A stretch of DNA of 64,000 nt from positions 1,178,001-1,242,000 of the forward strand of contig NZ_CP053941.1 in assembly GCF_013267195.1 (NCBI RefSeq), given 5' to 3'. Below are positions 29,393 to 37,954 of this stretch, piece after piece. The notes beneath the pieces were generated by a model. The model had not been told where the DNA came from. It ran no database searches and saw nothing but the letters and a program-made list of their open reading frames with translations. A program made the translations under genes and the position numbers. Positions within the stretch are counted from its first letter, which is position 1. Each line of letters opens with the position of its first letter. The DNA comes from Halorubrum salinarum (GTDB taxonomy: Archaea > Halobacteriota > Halobacteria > Halobacteriales > Haloferacaceae).

Positions 29393-29608
29393 TCAGAGCC
29401 GGACGAGGAGTTCCGCCGCGATCAGCGTCAACAGGAGACCGAGGAGGCCCGCGAGGGCGACGAGCGTCCGGAGCCGGTCCGACACCGCCGCCGCGTCGGG
29501 CGTGGCGGCGAGGAGGGCCGGGCGGTCGCGGGGACCGGACTCGCCGTCCGCGTCGCGGTCGACCTCCGGGGCGGGACCGCGGTCGGACCGTTGGCTCGAC
29601 TCCGGCAC
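29393..29608 (-). CDS. Small tail-anchored membrane protein, unknown
   Basis: A 71-residue protein with a charged, disordered N-terminal half (EVDRDADGESGPRDRP) and a single C-terminal membrane helix (LVALAGLLGLLLTLIAAELL), so it is probably tail-anchored with its N-terminus in the cytoplasm. The GTG at 29608 is chosen because GTTTAACG lies about 27 bases upstream, fitting a leaderless mRNA; a TTG at 29629 is the longer alternative. No family recognised. Confidence 0.55.
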   Translation of the reverse strand: MPESSQRSDRGPAPEVDRDADGESGPRDRPALLAATPDAAAVSDRLRTLVALAGLLGLLLTLIAAELLVRL

Positions 29609-29687
29609 GGGAGACCGATCGACCGGCAAGACCGTTAAACCGACTATGAGGGGACAATAGCGGTATTGAGCGCTCCGGAGCGCGGGG

Positions 29688-30488
29688 TCAGTTCCAGGGG
29701 GCCTCCGCGAAGTCGACGACCCGCTCGCCGCGGTCGAGCCCGTCGATCCGGGCGATCTGGTCGTCGGTCAGGTCGATCTCGCGGGCGGCCCAGTTCTCCT
29801 CGACGTGACCGTGGTCGGCCGCCTTCGGGATCGGCGCGACGCGCTCCTTGGAGAGCAGCCACGCGAGGCTCACCTGCGCGGGGGTCGCGTCGTGGGCCGC
29901 GGCGACCTCGCGGAGGGCGTCGACGTCGGCGACGCGGTTGCGCGCGATCGGCGAGTAGGCGACGAGCCAGTGGCCGTCGTCGACCGCGTACTCGCGGAGG
30001 CGCTCCTGTTGGAGGAGGGGGTGACACTCGACCTGGTGGGCGAACACGTCGTGGTCGAGGCGGTCGATCGCCTCGTCCAGCTGGTCCGGCTCGAAGTTCG
30101 AGAGCCCGATCCGGTCGATCACGCCGTCGTCGACGAGGTCGTCGAGCGCGGGCAGCGTCTCCGCGGGGTCGTAGCTGTTGATCGGCCAGTGGACGTACAG
30201 CAGGTCGATCGAGTCGACGCCGAGCCGGTCCCGGCTGGCGCGGGCGGTCTCGACGGCGTCGTCGTACGAGAGGTTGTCCGTCGAGAGCTTCGTCGCGACG
30301 AACAGGTCGTCGCGGTCGACGCCGCTCCGGTCGATCCCGTCGCCGACCGAGGCCTCGTTGTCGTACCCCTGGGCGGTGTCGACGTGGCGGTAGCCGGTCT
30401 CGACCGCGTGCGCGACCCCGGCCGCGCACTCCTCGCCGTCCTCCAGCTTGTACGTCCCGTATCCGAGCCTGTCGAAAGCGGTCATCAT
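29688..30488 (-). CDS. Aldo/keto reductase
   Basis: NAD(P)H-dependent reductase of the AKR superfamily, 266 residues. The catalytic tetrad is visible: Asp in YRHVDTAQGYDNE, Tyr in the same motif, Lys in VATKLS and His in LLYVHWP. The barrel motifs IGLSNFEPDQLDEA, QVECHPLLQQ and VAYSPIARNRV are typical, as is the cofactor-binding segment APIPKAADHGHVEENW. Two ATGs in a row open the gene (30488 and 30485). It is divergent from the phototaxis transducer operon. The physiological substrate is unknown. Confidence 0.92.
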   Translation of the reverse strand: MMTAFDRLGYGTYKLEDGEECAAGVAHAVETGYRHVDTAQGYDNEASVGDGIDRSGVDRDDLFVATKLSTDNLSYDDAVETARASRDRLGVDSIDLLYVHWPINSYDPAETLPALDDLVDDGVIDRIGLSNFEPDQLDEAIDRLDHDVFAHQVECHPLLQQERLREYAVDDGHWLVAYSPIARNRVADVDALREVAAAHDATPAQVSLAWLLSKERVAPIPKAADHGHVEENWAAREIDLTDDQIARIDGLDRGERVVDFAEAPWN

Positions 30489-30562
30489 ATCTCACCCTGC
30501 GGACGGCGGCGGCCTCAACGTACCGGTCGAAGCCCCGCGACCGCCGGGCGCCGCGCCGAGAG

Positions 30563-30604
30563 TGATTATCACGGTTAATATACGGAGGAGGGATATTATC
30601 ACGG
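30563..30604. promoter_or_regulatory. Operator-like repeats and TATA in front of the transducer-rhodopsin operon
   Basis: ATTATCACGG occurs twice, at 30565-30574 and 30595-30604, exactly 30 bases apart (about three helical turns). The first copy overlaps a perfect dyad, GTGAT-T-ATCAC, at 30563-30573. A TATA-like TTAATATA (30575-30582) lies between the copies, and ATATTA (30593-30598) is about 30 bases before the transducer ATG. The layout suggests regulated transcription of the phototaxis genes. Confidence 0.45.
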
Positions 30605-30628
30605 GGGGATCCCTGCGGTCGAGTACAC

Positions 30629-32305
30629 ATGCAAGCAGGATCGGCCCCGGGCGTCCGATCGAGCTACGGCGCGAAGCTCGCTCTGTCGCTGATCGGGGTC
30701 ATGGGGGTCTCAGTCTCATACGGAGTTATCGTCTATCTTCGCGCCGACGCGGCCGGTGCCGCGGGCGAAACGGTGCGGTCCGGGCTCGTCGGGATGACGC
30801 TGTTGACGGTGATCGGGCTCGCGCTCATCGGCGTCACGATCGGATCGAACACGGTCATCTCCCTGCGGCAGCTCACAGCCAAGGCCGAGCGGATGGCCGA
30901 GGGCGACCTCGGCGTGCGGCTCGACACGGGCCGGACCGACGAGATCGGGCGGCTGTTCGGCGCGTTCGACGAGATGCGCGGCTCGCTGCGCTCGGAGATC
31001 GCCGACGCCGAGTCGGCCCGCGAGGAGGCGGAGCGCGCCCGGCGGGAGGCCGACGCGCGCGCCGAGACGGTCGAGGAGAAGGCGACCGAGTACGAGACCG
31101 CGATGCGCGCGCTCGCCGACGGCGACCTGACGCGACGGGTCGACCCGGAGAGCGACAACGAGGCGATGGCGCGCGTCGGCGCCGCGTTCAACGAGATGGC
31201 CGACGAGCTGGAGGGGACGGTCGCGTCCGTCGCGACGGTCGCCGAGGACACCGCCGACGTGGCCGGGACCGTCGACGACCGCACGGACGACCTCCGGGCG
31301 ACGACGGGAACGGTGAGCGAGGCGGTCTCGGAGATCGCCGAGGGGGCCCGCACGCAGCGCGACGACCTCCAGGCGGCGACCGACGAGGCGGAGAACCTCG
31401 CGTCGTCCGCCGAGGAGGTCGCCTCCACCGTCACCGACGTCGCGGAGACCGCGGAGCACGCGGCCGAGGTCGGCGAGGAGGGCCGCGAGGCCGCAGAGGA
31501 GGCGCTCGCGGAGATGGACGCGGTCGAGGAGACCACCGCGGAGACCACCGCGGAGGTCGAGGCGCTCGCGGCGGAGGTCGAGGAGATCGGCGAGGTGGTC
31601 GACACCATCTCTGAGATCGCGGAGCAGACGAACCTGCTCGCGCTGAACGCCTCTATCGAGGCCGCCCGGTCCGGCGCAGAGGGCGCCGGCTTCGCGGTCG
31701 TCGCCGAGGAGGTGAAGTCGCTGGCCGAGGAGACCCAGGCGTCGGCCAGCGAGATCGAGGCCCGGATCCACGCCGTCCAGGAGCGCGCGGAGACGGGCGC
31801 CGACGCGATGGCGCGCACCGAACAGCGGATCTCCGCCGGCGTCGACACGGTCGAGACCTCCATCGACGCCTTGGAGCGCCTCGCGGAGGCCTCCGAGCGC
31901 ACCGACGCCAGCATGACCGAGATCACCCGCGCCACCGAGACGCAGGCGGACTCGGTCGACGCGGTCGTCGGCCACGTCGAGGACGTCTCCGCGATCAGCG
32001 CGCAGACGGCCAGCGCGGCCGGCGACGTGACCGGCGCGGTCGACGAACAGGAGCGGACCCTCGGGGCGGTCGAGACCGCGGCCGGGTCGCTCTCCGACCG
32101 CGCGCTCGCGCTGCGCGACGCGGTCGGCGACTTCGAGTTCGCGACCGACGAGGGCCTGGACGGCCCGAGCCGCGCGACGGGGGACGGCGCGGCGCCCGAC
32201 GCCACCGCGGTCTCCGACGGGGGGACCGCGGGCGAGGCCGGGACCGAGTTCGAGTTCTCCCGCGACGACGGCGACGACGCGGTCGCCGGGGAGGAGGTGA
32301 ACTGA
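30629..32305 (+). CDS. htrII: Halobacterial transducer for sensory rhodopsin II (HtrII type)
   Basis: Membrane phototaxis transducer that relays the rhodopsin signal to CheA. The 558-residue protein has two membrane helices (about 16-37 and 52-77) joined by a short outside loop, as in Natronomonas HtrII, so there is no large sensory domain. Two HAMP-like regions follow (about 78-130 and 150-205), then a long coiled-coil cytoplasmic domain with the signalling tip at about 319-370 ([21 protein letters not shown]). Helix 2 aligns without gaps to Natronomonas HtrII; the contact Asn74 there is Gly63 here. The rhodopsin gene starts one base after the stop codon. Confidence 0.93.
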   Translation: MQAGSAPGVRSSYGAKLALSLIGVMGVSVSYGVIVYLRADAAGAAGETVRSGLVGMTLLTVIGLALIGVTIGSNTVISLRQLTAKAERMAEGDLGVRLDTGRTDEIGRLFGAFDEMRGSLRSEIADAESAREEAERARREADARAETVEEKATEYETAMRALADGDLTRRVDPESDNEAMARVGAAFNEMADELEGTVASVATVAEDTADVAGTVDDRTDDLRATTGTVSEAVSEIAEGARTQRDDLQAATDEAENLASSAEEVASTVTDVAETAEHAAEVGEEGREAAEEALAEMDAVEETTAETTAEVEALAAEVEEIGEVVDTISEIAEQTNLLALNASIEAARSGAEGAGFAVVAEEVKSLAEETQASASEIEARIHAVQERAETGADAMARTEQRISAGVDTVETSIDALERLAEASERTDASMTEITRATETQADSVDAVVGHVEDVSAISAQTASAAGDVTGAVDEQERTLGAVETAAGSLSDRALALRDAVGDFEFATDEGLDGPSRATGDGAAPDATAVSDGGTAGEAGTEFEFSRDDGDDAVAGEEVN

Positions 32306-32306
32306 G

Positions 32307-33071
32307 ATGCTCGTCGACACCGCCGTCTGGGCGTGGATCGGCGCCCTCGCGATGGGCGCCGGGACGGTTCCCCCGCTGTGGGCGTGGTACTCGCGGTCCT
32401 CGGCGACCGGCGAGTCGCACGCGGTCTACTACGGGACCCTCGCCGGGGTCACGGGCGTCGCGGCGCTGGCGTACCTCGCGATGGCGATCGGCGTGGGGAC
32501 GCTGTCGACGGCCGTCGGCGAACTGGAGGTCGTCCGGTACGTCGACTGGCTCGTGACGACGCCGCTCATCCTGCTGTACCTCGGACTGCTCGCCCGGCCG
32601 TCGCGGCGCGTGCTCGCCGGACTGATCGGGGTCGACGTGGTCGTCATCGCCGGCGGTGTCACCGCCGCCGCCACCGGCGGGACGGTCTCGTGGGTCGCCT
32701 TCGGCGTCGCCGGGGCGGCGTACCTCGCGCTCGTCTACGGGCTCCTCGTCTCGCTCCCGCGGTCGGCCTCGGCGGCGGGCGACCGAGTGCGCGCCGTCTT
32801 CGGCACGCTCCGGAACATCACGGTGGTGCTGTGGACGCTGTACCCGGTCGTGTGGCTGCTCGCGCCGACCGGGTTCGGCCTGCTGACGCCCGCGACGGAG
32901 ATGCTCGTGTTCGTCTACCTCGACATCGTCTCGAAGGTGGGCTTCGTCGTCGTCGCGGTCGCGGGCGCAGACGCGCTCGACCGCCTCGGCGCCGACCGCG
33001 GCGTCGCCGTCGGCGACAGCGTCGGGGCAGACGCCGCCGGCGAGCGGACGACCGCCCTCGGCGACGACTGA
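32307..33071 (+). CDS. sop2: Sensory rhodopsin II (phoborhodopsin)
   Basis: Seven-helix retinal protein for repellent phototaxis to blue-green light. The 254-residue protein has the retinal lysine (Lys210) in VYLDIVSKVGF and the counterion Asp80 in VRYVDWLVTTPL. The position of bacteriorhodopsin's proton donor Asp96 is Tyr91, so it is not a pump. Pocket residues Trp176 and Tyr179 (VLWTLYPVVW) are kept. The residue equivalent to the signalling Thr204 of Natronomonas SRII is Ser209, and Asp193 is replaced by Glu198. The gene follows its transducer in one operon, the classical SRII arrangement. The C-terminal tail is acidic and disordered. Confidence 0.93.
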   Translation: MLVDTAVWAWIGALAMGAGTVPPLWAWYSRSSATGESHAVYYGTLAGVTGVAALAYLAMAIGVGTLSTAVGELEVVRYVDWLVTTPLILLYLGLLARPSRRVLAGLIGVDVVVIAGGVTAAATGGTVSWVAFGVAGAAYLALVYGLLVSLPRSASAAGDRVRAVFGTLRNITVVLWTLYPVVWLLAPTGFGLLTPATEMLVFVYLDIVSKVGFVVVAVAGADALDRLGADRGVAVGDSVGADAAGERTTALGDD

Positions 33072-33134
33072 GCCGCGGTCCGGTCCGGTCCGGCTCGCGT
33101 CGCCCGTCCGGTCCCTCCCGCTTCCTGCGGCCGG

Positions 33135-34193
33135 TCAGTCCCCGTCCGCGACCAGGTCCTCGTAGCGCGCGCCGGTCTGTTTCAGCGTCTCGGTCGAGTA
33201 GAGCCGCTCGTGGGCGAACGGGAGGTGGTCGGCCGCCAGCTCGTCGATCTTCGCGTCGACCGCCTCGGCCTCGCGGCCGTGGATCATGGTGAACATGTTG
33301 TACGGCCAGTCCTGGTCGGGGCGGCGCGGGCGGTGGTAACAGAGGGTGACGTACGGGAGGCTGCCGACCGCCTCGCCGCGCTCGTCGAGTTCGTCGTCGG
33401 GCACGTCCCAGACAACCATGCAGTTGTTCGTGAACCCGGTGACGACGTGGTTGACGATACAGCCGACGCGCTTGATACAGCCGTCCGCCAGCAGGCGCTC
33501 GACCGCGGCGAGCACGTCGTCGACCGGGGCGCCGATCTCCGCCGCCACGTCCGCGTAGGGGGTCGCGGACAGCGGGAAGCCGTCCTGGATCGCCAAGAGG
33601 AGGTCGGCGTCGAGCGCGGAGAGGTCGCCGCGCGCGTCCTCGGAGATGCGGGTGGCGGACACGTCGGTCTCGTCGAGGGACTCCCGCGCGAACCGGTCGG
33701 CGTTGACGACGGGGAACTCCAGGTCGATGTAGTAGTCCGTGAGCATCGGCAGGGCGAGCACCTCGCAGCCGGTTCGCTCCTCGATCTCTCCGAGGATCTC
33801 GTCCCGTCGCTCGCGGGAGCCCGCGGTGACGACGAACCACTGGTTCCAGTCGTGGTCGCGGCGGTAGTTGTGGTTCACCTGCCGGTAGCCGTTGATGACC
33901 TCGGCGACCTCGTCAAAACGGTCCTCGGGGGCGCGCACCGCCGCCAGCGTCGAGGAACCGATCACGGGCGGGTTGAGCACCGCGCCGAACCGGCGGAACA
34001 CGCCGCGCTCGCGGAGGTCGCGGACGCGGCGGAGGATCTCGTCGGCGTCGACATCGGCGCCCGTCTCGGCCGCGATCTCGTCGGCGACCCGCTCGAACGG
34101 GCGCTCCGCGACGGGGAAGCCGCTCTGGTACTCGTCGATGAGGGCCGCGTCGACGGCGTCGACGTCGGCCCGCCAGTCGGCGTCCAGACTCAT
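33135..34193 (-). CDS. ahbAB: Fused siroheme decarboxylase AhbA-AhbB
   Basis: Two Lrp/AsnC-like modules in one 352-residue chain. Such proteins convert sirohaem to didecarboxysirohaem in the alternative (siroheme-dependent) haem pathway. Module 1 (about 12-160) has RFGAVLNPPVIG and HNYRRDHDWNQWFV; module 2 (about 188-345) has RVGCIVNHVVTGFTNNCMVVW and CYHRPRRPDQDWPYNMFTMIHG. The two HxY/R...W motifs line the active site in AhbA and AhbB, which are separate subunits in many organisms but joined here. Such genes are often mislabelled as Lrp regulators. No haem gene lies alongside; the rhodopsin gene converges from the left. Confidence 0.88.
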   Translation of the reverse strand: MSLDADWRADVDAVDAALIDEYQSGFPVAERPFERVADEIAAETGADVDADEILRRVRDLRERGVFRRFGAVLNPPVIGSSTLAAVRAPEDRFDEVAEVINGYRQVNHNYRRDHDWNQWFVVTAGSRERRDEILGEIEERTGCEVLALPMLTDYYIDLEFPVVNADRFARESLDETDVSATRISEDARGDLSALDADLLLAIQDGFPLSATPYADVAAEIGAPVDDVLAAVERLLADGCIKRVGCIVNHVVTGFTNNCMVVWDVPDDELDERGEAVGSLPYVTLCYHRPRRPDQDWPYNMFTMIHGREAEAVDAKIDELAADHLPFAHERLYSTETLKQTGARYEDLVADGD

Positions 34194-34234
34194 TACCTCG
34201 GGTAGGGGCCGGGCGTACCTACGGGTTTCGGAGG

Positions 34235-34274
34235 GCGTCGAGCGTCAGCGGGAGCGCGTCGAGCGTCAGCGGGA
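34235..34274. repeat. 19-base perfect direct repeat, 21-base period
   Basis: Copies at 34235-34253 and 34256-34274 (GCGTCGAGCGTCAGCGGGA), in the short gap between ahbAB and the next small gene. Each contains the word CGTCAGCGGG, which recurs in other intergenic regions of the window. Confidence 0.75.
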
Positions 34275-34303
34275 CGGGTGTCGAATGCGGACGAGCGCGC
34301 GCG

Positions 34304-34462
34304 TCAGTCGTCGGCGTGGGCCTCGCCGGGCGTCGGCGCGAACGCCCGGGCGCTCTCCTCCAGTTGCGCCGTCGAGCAGCCGCCGACGGTCGCGGCCTGT
34401 TCGAGCGTCAGCGTGCGGGACCGGTACAGCGTGAGCGCGGTGGCGACGGATTTGGACGTCAT
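34304..34462 (-). CDS. Small 52-residue haloarchaeal protein, HTH-like
   Basis: MTSKSVATALTLYRSRTLTLEQAATVGGCSTAQLEESARAFAP in outline: a short helical protein whose 'LTLEQAATVGGCSTAQLEESAR' stretch resembles the helix-turn-helix of small haloarchaeal regulators or homing DNA-binding modules. No named family is assigned. The ATG at 34462 is chosen because a strong GTTATATAT element lies about 30 bases upstream; the longer frame would run through that promoter. A DNA-binding role is inference. Confidence 0.6.
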   Translation of the reverse strand: MTSKSVATALTLYRSRTLTLEQAATVGGCSTAQLEESARAFAPTPGEAHADD

Positions 34463-34786
34463 CGGGTACAGCCAGTCAATAGATGGACGAATATATAACT
34501 CTGACGCCATTTGAACCCTGATACAGAATTAAAAGAGTTCAGAACAACCGAATTATATCATATTATTCCGCATAATCGGACGTTCATACGTTTATTGTTT
34601 GCGAACGAGTACCACGATTCCGGCGAGAGCGACCCGGGCGCCCGGGTCCGGTGCTCGCGCGCGGTGCGAGGCGGGCCGGCGCACGTCGCCTCGGTCGCGT
34701 TCTAGAGGGACGGTCCCGGCCCGACGCGTTCCCGACGCGCGGGAGTCGAACGGGGGACTTTTCGTCCGAGAACCCGAACGGCGCGT
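34463..34786. other. AT-rich intergenic region (324 bases)
   Basis: The first 30 bases hold the promoter (TATATA, about 34491-34498) of the small minus-strand gene. From about 34500 to 34620 the DNA is the most AT-rich stretch nearby and contains an imperfect dyad (CCGAATTAT ... ATAATCGG). Near 34758 a CTTTTCG element lies about 25 bases before the TrpD-like ATG and is its likely promoter. I see no supported gene. Confidence 0.5.
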
Positions 34787-35884
34787 ATGGCTCAGGCGAC
34801 TCAGGAGTTCGGCGACTGGCCCCTCAAGCGGCTGATGACCGAGGTCTGCGGCTCCGGCCACAAGTCGGCCGACGACCTGACGCGCGCGCAGGCGACCGAG
34901 GCGTTCGAGCGCATCCTCGCGGACGAGCCGGACCCGACCACGCTCGGGGCGTTCTGGCTCGCGAACCGCTGGAAGCGGAACACACCCGAGGAGCTCGGGG
35001 CGTACGTCGACGTGATGTGCGACCGCGTCGAGTACGCCGAGCCCGAGGCCGACCCCGTCGACTGCGGCGCCAACTACGACGGGAAGGGCCGGACCGCAAT
35101 CTTAGGCGTCGCCGCGGGCGCCGTCGCGGCCGCCGCCGGCACCCCGGTCGTCGTCCACTCCGGCGACCGCGTGCCGACCCAGAAGCAGGACGCGTACAAG
35201 CACGTCTTAGACGAGCTTGGCGTCCACACCGAGCTGACGCCGTCGGACTCCGCCGACATGGTCGACGAGACCGGCTTCGGCTTCTACTACCAGCCCGCGT
35301 TCAACCCCGCCATCGACGACCTGTTCGAACGGCGCGACATGATGGGCGTCCGCACGTTCGTCAACACCGTGGAGACGCTGGCGAACCCCGCCGGCGCCTC
35401 CGTCCACCTCGGCTCCTTCTACCACCTCGCGTTCGCGAAGAAGGTGGTCGACACGTTCGTGGAGAGCGAGTTCCACGACCTCGACCGCGTCCTGATGTTC
35501 CAGGGCATGGAGGGGTACGACGACGTGCGCCCCGGCTACACGAAGGTCGCCGAGTGGGACGCCGCGGGCGACGACGGCGACGAGGCCGGCAGCGAGGGCG
35601 CCTCCTTCGACGACTTCGAGATCGAGACCGCGGAGTACGGGATGGACCTCGAGGAGGACGATCTCGCGGTCGACGACGTGGCCGCCGACTCGGCGGCGAT
35701 CACCGAGGAGGTGCTGGCCGGCGAGCGCGACGGCGCCTTCGCGGACGCGGTCGCGGTCAACGCCGCGCTCCGGATCTACGCCGGCGGCGACGCCGACTCC
35801 ATCGAGGACGGCCTCGACGCCGCCCGCGAGGTCATCGACGACGGGAGCGCCCACGACGTGCTCGACGCCCTGCGCGAGTTCTGA
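34787..35884 (+). CDS. Anthranilate phosphoribosyltransferase-like protein (glycosyltransferase family 3), atypical
   Basis: A 365-residue paralogue of TrpD. The helical N-terminal domain (LMTEVCGSGHKSADDLTRAQATEAFERIL...LGAFWLANRWKRNTPEEL) and the layout of the alpha/beta domain match the family. The PRPP-binding GTGGD motif of true TrpD is absent; CGANYDGKGRTAILG stands there, and the KHGNRSVSSKSGS-like loop is VHSGDRVPTQKQDAY. It is therefore unlikely to make phosphoribosyl anthranilate in the usual way. No trp genes are nearby. TrpD2/YbiB-like proteins that bind nucleic acid are one alternative. Confidence 0.75.
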   Translation: MAQATQEFGDWPLKRLMTEVCGSGHKSADDLTRAQATEAFERILADEPDPTTLGAFWLANRWKRNTPEELGAYVDVMCDRVEYAEPEADPVDCGANYDGKGRTAILGVAAGAVAAAAGTPVVVHSGDRVPTQKQDAYKHVLDELGVHTELTPSDSADMVDETGFGFYYQPAFNPAIDDLFERRDMMGVRTFVNTVETLANPAGASVHLGSFYHLAFAKKVVDTFVESEFHDLDRVLMFQGMEGYDDVRPGYTKVAEWDAAGDDGDEAGSEGASFDDFEIETAEYGMDLEEDDLAVDDVAADSAAITEEVLAGERDGAFADAVAVNAALRIYAGGDADSIEDGLDAAREVIDDGSAHDVLDALREF

Positions 35885-35998
35885 CCGCCGGACCCCTCGG
35901 CGGCGCGTCGCGCGGAGCGATCGAGGATCGCTGGGGAGGGCGGCAGCGTGACGGAACCGCGTCGCCGTCGCGCCCGCGAATCCCCGTCTCTCGGCTCG

Positions 35999-36004
35999 TT
36001 TTTT
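35999..36004 (+). terminator. T6 tract after the TrpD-like gene
   Basis: Six T residues on the plus strand about 115 bases beyond the stop codon at 35884, in otherwise GC-rich DNA; a likely archaeal termination site. Confidence 0.45.
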
Positions 36005-36129
36005 CGCCCGTGTTCCGGCTTCGGTCCCCGAATTTGGGCCTGATTTGGAACGGAGTTTGAAAAGCGCTCTTGAGGTCGGGGCACCAAGTGAACGTGTACC
36101 GAAGATGACCCACGATACCATTCACCGCC

Positions 36130-36279
36130 ATGCCGACCTGTGAACACTGCGAGGCGCACGTCTCCGAGCGGTTCGTCCAGGTGTTCGGGGACGACCGGAG
36201 GCGGGTACACGCGTGCCCGAACTGCTCGGCGAACGCCGGGATCGCCGAGGTGGCGAAGGAACGGGCGCAGGACGCCTGA
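36130..36279 (+). CDS. 49-residue zinc-finger-like protein (DUF7563-like)
   Basis: A short gene reading MPTCEHCEAHVSERFVQVFG, then CPNCSANAG and a basic-acidic helix ending AQDA. The CxxC...CxxC pair (Cys4, Cys7, Cys29 and Cys32) predicts one zinc ribbon. I recall near-identical haloarchaeal mini-proteins starting MP-C--C---V---YV-VF, annotated DUF7563; the label is from memory. A TTTGAAAAG element lies about 70 bases upstream, so the mRNA would have a leader. An out-of-frame ATG at 36105 opens only 12 codons. Confidence 0.7.
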   Translation: MPTCEHCEAHVSERFVQVFGDDRRRVHACPNCSANAGIAEVAKERAQDA

Positions 36280-36354
36280 CCCCCGCTGACCGCTCCGGCT
36301 CGCCGTCCCGATCGGCCCTCCCGACCCCGAGGCCCGCCGCCGCTCCGACCCCTC

Positions 36355-37188
36355 CTACCGCTCCGGCGCCGGCGGCATCGCCCGCTTGTGAGCGCTGCGC
36401 TCGTGGAGGTCGACCACGCGGTCGACGGCCGCCTCGGGCACGTCGAGCTCGCGGACCGTCGCCGCCCGCGAGAGCCCGCCGTCGACGTGGACCGCGAGGA
36501 TCGCGTCGACGGTGTCGTAGTCGAGGCCCATCTCCTCTGCGTCGGTCTGCCCCTCCCACATCCCCGCGGTCGGCTCCTGCATCACCAGTTCGCGGGGGAC
36601 CCCGACGTGCGCGGCCAGCTGGCGCACCTGCTGTTTGTAGAGGTTGCCGATGGGGTTGCAGTCGACCGCCTGGTCGCCGTACTTCGTGTAGTAACCGGTC
36701 ATCGCCTCCGCGCGGTTCCCGGTCCCGAGGACGACGCGGTCCTCGGCGTTGGCGACGAAGTAGTTCACCACGGCGCGGGTGCGGACGTAGACGTTGCCCG
36801 CGGCGGTGCGGTCGTCTGCCGCGTCGGGGACGGCGTCGAAGACGGCCTCCGCGATGGGCTGGATCTCGACCACGTCGTACTCGATGCCGAGGTCCGCGGC
36901 GACGCGCTCGGCGTCGCTCATCACGTCCGGGTCGTTGACCGCCGAGGGCATCGTGAGCCCGTGGAGGCCCTCCTCGCCGAGCGCCTCGACCGCGAGGTAC
37001 GCGGTGAGCGTCGAGTCGATGCCGCCAGAGAGGCCGAGGACCGCGCCCGTCGCGCCCGCGTCGTCGACCACGTCGCGGATGAACGAGACGATCCGCTCGC
37101 GGGTCGCCTCCAGCTCCGCGTCCGAGAGGCGGAGGTCGAGCGGGGGGTCGTCCGACAGCAACACCGACTGCTCCGAGGTCTGGCTCAT
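36355..37188 (-). CDS. nadE: NAD synthetase, ammonia-dependent
   Basis: Final step of NAD synthesis: amidation of deamido-NAD with ammonia and ATP. The 277-residue protein has the PP-loop LGLSGGIDSTLTAYLA, then VVLGTGNRAEAMTGYYTKYGD and DCNPIGNLYKQQVRQLAAH, which bind substrate and ATP, and AGMWEGQTDAEEMGL in the C-terminal lid. There is no glutaminase domain, so ammonia must be supplied directly. The start MSQTSEQSVLL gives the usual length. It ends before the plus-strand zinc-finger gene region. Confidence 0.95.
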   Translation of the reverse strand: MSQTSEQSVLLSDDPPLDLRLSDAELEATRERIVSFIRDVVDDAGATGAVLGLSGGIDSTLTAYLAVEALGEEGLHGLTMPSAVNDPDVMSDAERVAADLGIEYDVVEIQPIAEAVFDAVPDAADDRTAAGNVYVRTRAVVNYFVANAEDRVVLGTGNRAEAMTGYYTKYGDQAVDCNPIGNLYKQQVRQLAAHVGVPRELVMQEPTAGMWEGQTDAEEMGLDYDTVDAILAVHVDGGLSRAATVRELDVPEAAVDRVVDLHERSAHKRAMPPAPER

Positions 37189-37315
37189 GACAGAGGACAG
37201 GGACTGAGACGACTAATACCTCTCCGTCGACGCCGGGAACTGGACGCGCGTCGGGTTCTGCGTCGGTTCGCGGCGACGGTCGGGCACCGACGGGTCGCGG
37301 TCCGGCGGCGGGCGC

Positions 37316-37954
37316 CTACAGCAGCCCCTCGCGCTCGGCGAGCAGGAGCCCCTCAAGGGTCGCGTCGTTCGTCGGCGGGTCCCGCGCGGTCGCCAGCGCC
37401 TCCTCGACCGGGACCGACCGCGGGGCGAGGAACTCGTTGCTGTCGTGGTCGACGTCGACCGGCTCCAGCCCCTCGGCGAACACGTAGCCGCGCCGGTGGC
37501 GCAGCACGCCCGTCGAACACCACACCTCCTGGAGCAGCGAGGTCGACGACGGCGCGAATCCGGTCTCCTCGGCGAGCTCCCGCGCGCCGGCCTCGGTGTA
37601 CGACTCGCCGCGCTCGACGACCCCCGCCGGGAGCTCCAGCTGCGTGTTCCGCACGGTGGGGCGGTACTGCTCGACGAACAGCACGCGGTCGTCGGCGACG
37701 GCGACGACGACGGTCGCGGGCGACAGCTCCGCCCAGTAGTACTTCTTCTCCGTCCCGTCGGGCTGCTCGACGCAGTCGTAGCCGCCGACGAACCACCCCT
37801 CGTCGTACTCGACCGCGACCTCTCTGACGGGCCACTCCGGCTCGCCCGGCAGCGAGTGGCTTCGGCCGTCGGAGAACGCGGGGAGGTCGCGAAGGTCGGC
37901 CGCCGGCGCGTCGTCGGGGGCGTCACCCGCGTCCCCGCCGCGGTCGCCCGTCAC
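37316..37954 (-). CDS. NUDIX hydrolase (ADP-ribose pyrophosphatase-like)
   Basis: A 212-residue NUDIX enzyme with the box GVVERGESYTEAGARELAEE plus TGF, preceded by VLFVEQYRPTVRNTQLELPAG, a pattern common in ADP-ribose and sugar-nucleotide pyrophosphatases. The GTG start at 37954 overlaps the TGA of the upstream membrane-protein gene in a GTGA, so translation is coupled. The N-terminal 45 residues are a disordered acidic extension. Substrate not determined; proximity to nadE is suggestive of NAD-derivative clean-up but is only context. Confidence 0.85.
   Translation of the reverse strand: MTGDRGGDAGDAPDDAPAADLRDLPAFSDGRSHSLPGEPEWPVREVAVEYDEGWFVGGYDCVEQPDGTEKKYYWAELSPATVVVAVADDRVLFVEQYRPTVRNTQLELPAGVVERGESYTEAGARELAEETGFAPSSTSLLQEVWCSTGVLRHRRGYVFAEGLEPVDVDHDSNEFLAPRSVPVEEALATARDPPTNDATLEGLLLAEREGLL

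Noticed and set aside
32307-33071. Light-driven proton or chloride pump
   Set aside because: The proton-donor position is Tyr91, the chloride-pump Thr at the counterion is absent (Asp80 present), and the gene follows a transducer.
33135-34193. Lrp/AsnC transcription regulator
   Set aside because: Two modules with siroheme-decarboxylase motifs (HNYRRDHDWNQW; PRRPDQDWPYN) fit a fused AhbA-AhbB better.
34511-34705. A 64-codon plus-strand frame in the AT-rich intergenic region
   Set aside because: It starts with TTG, spans probable promoter DNA, and its composition changes half-way; no family recognised.
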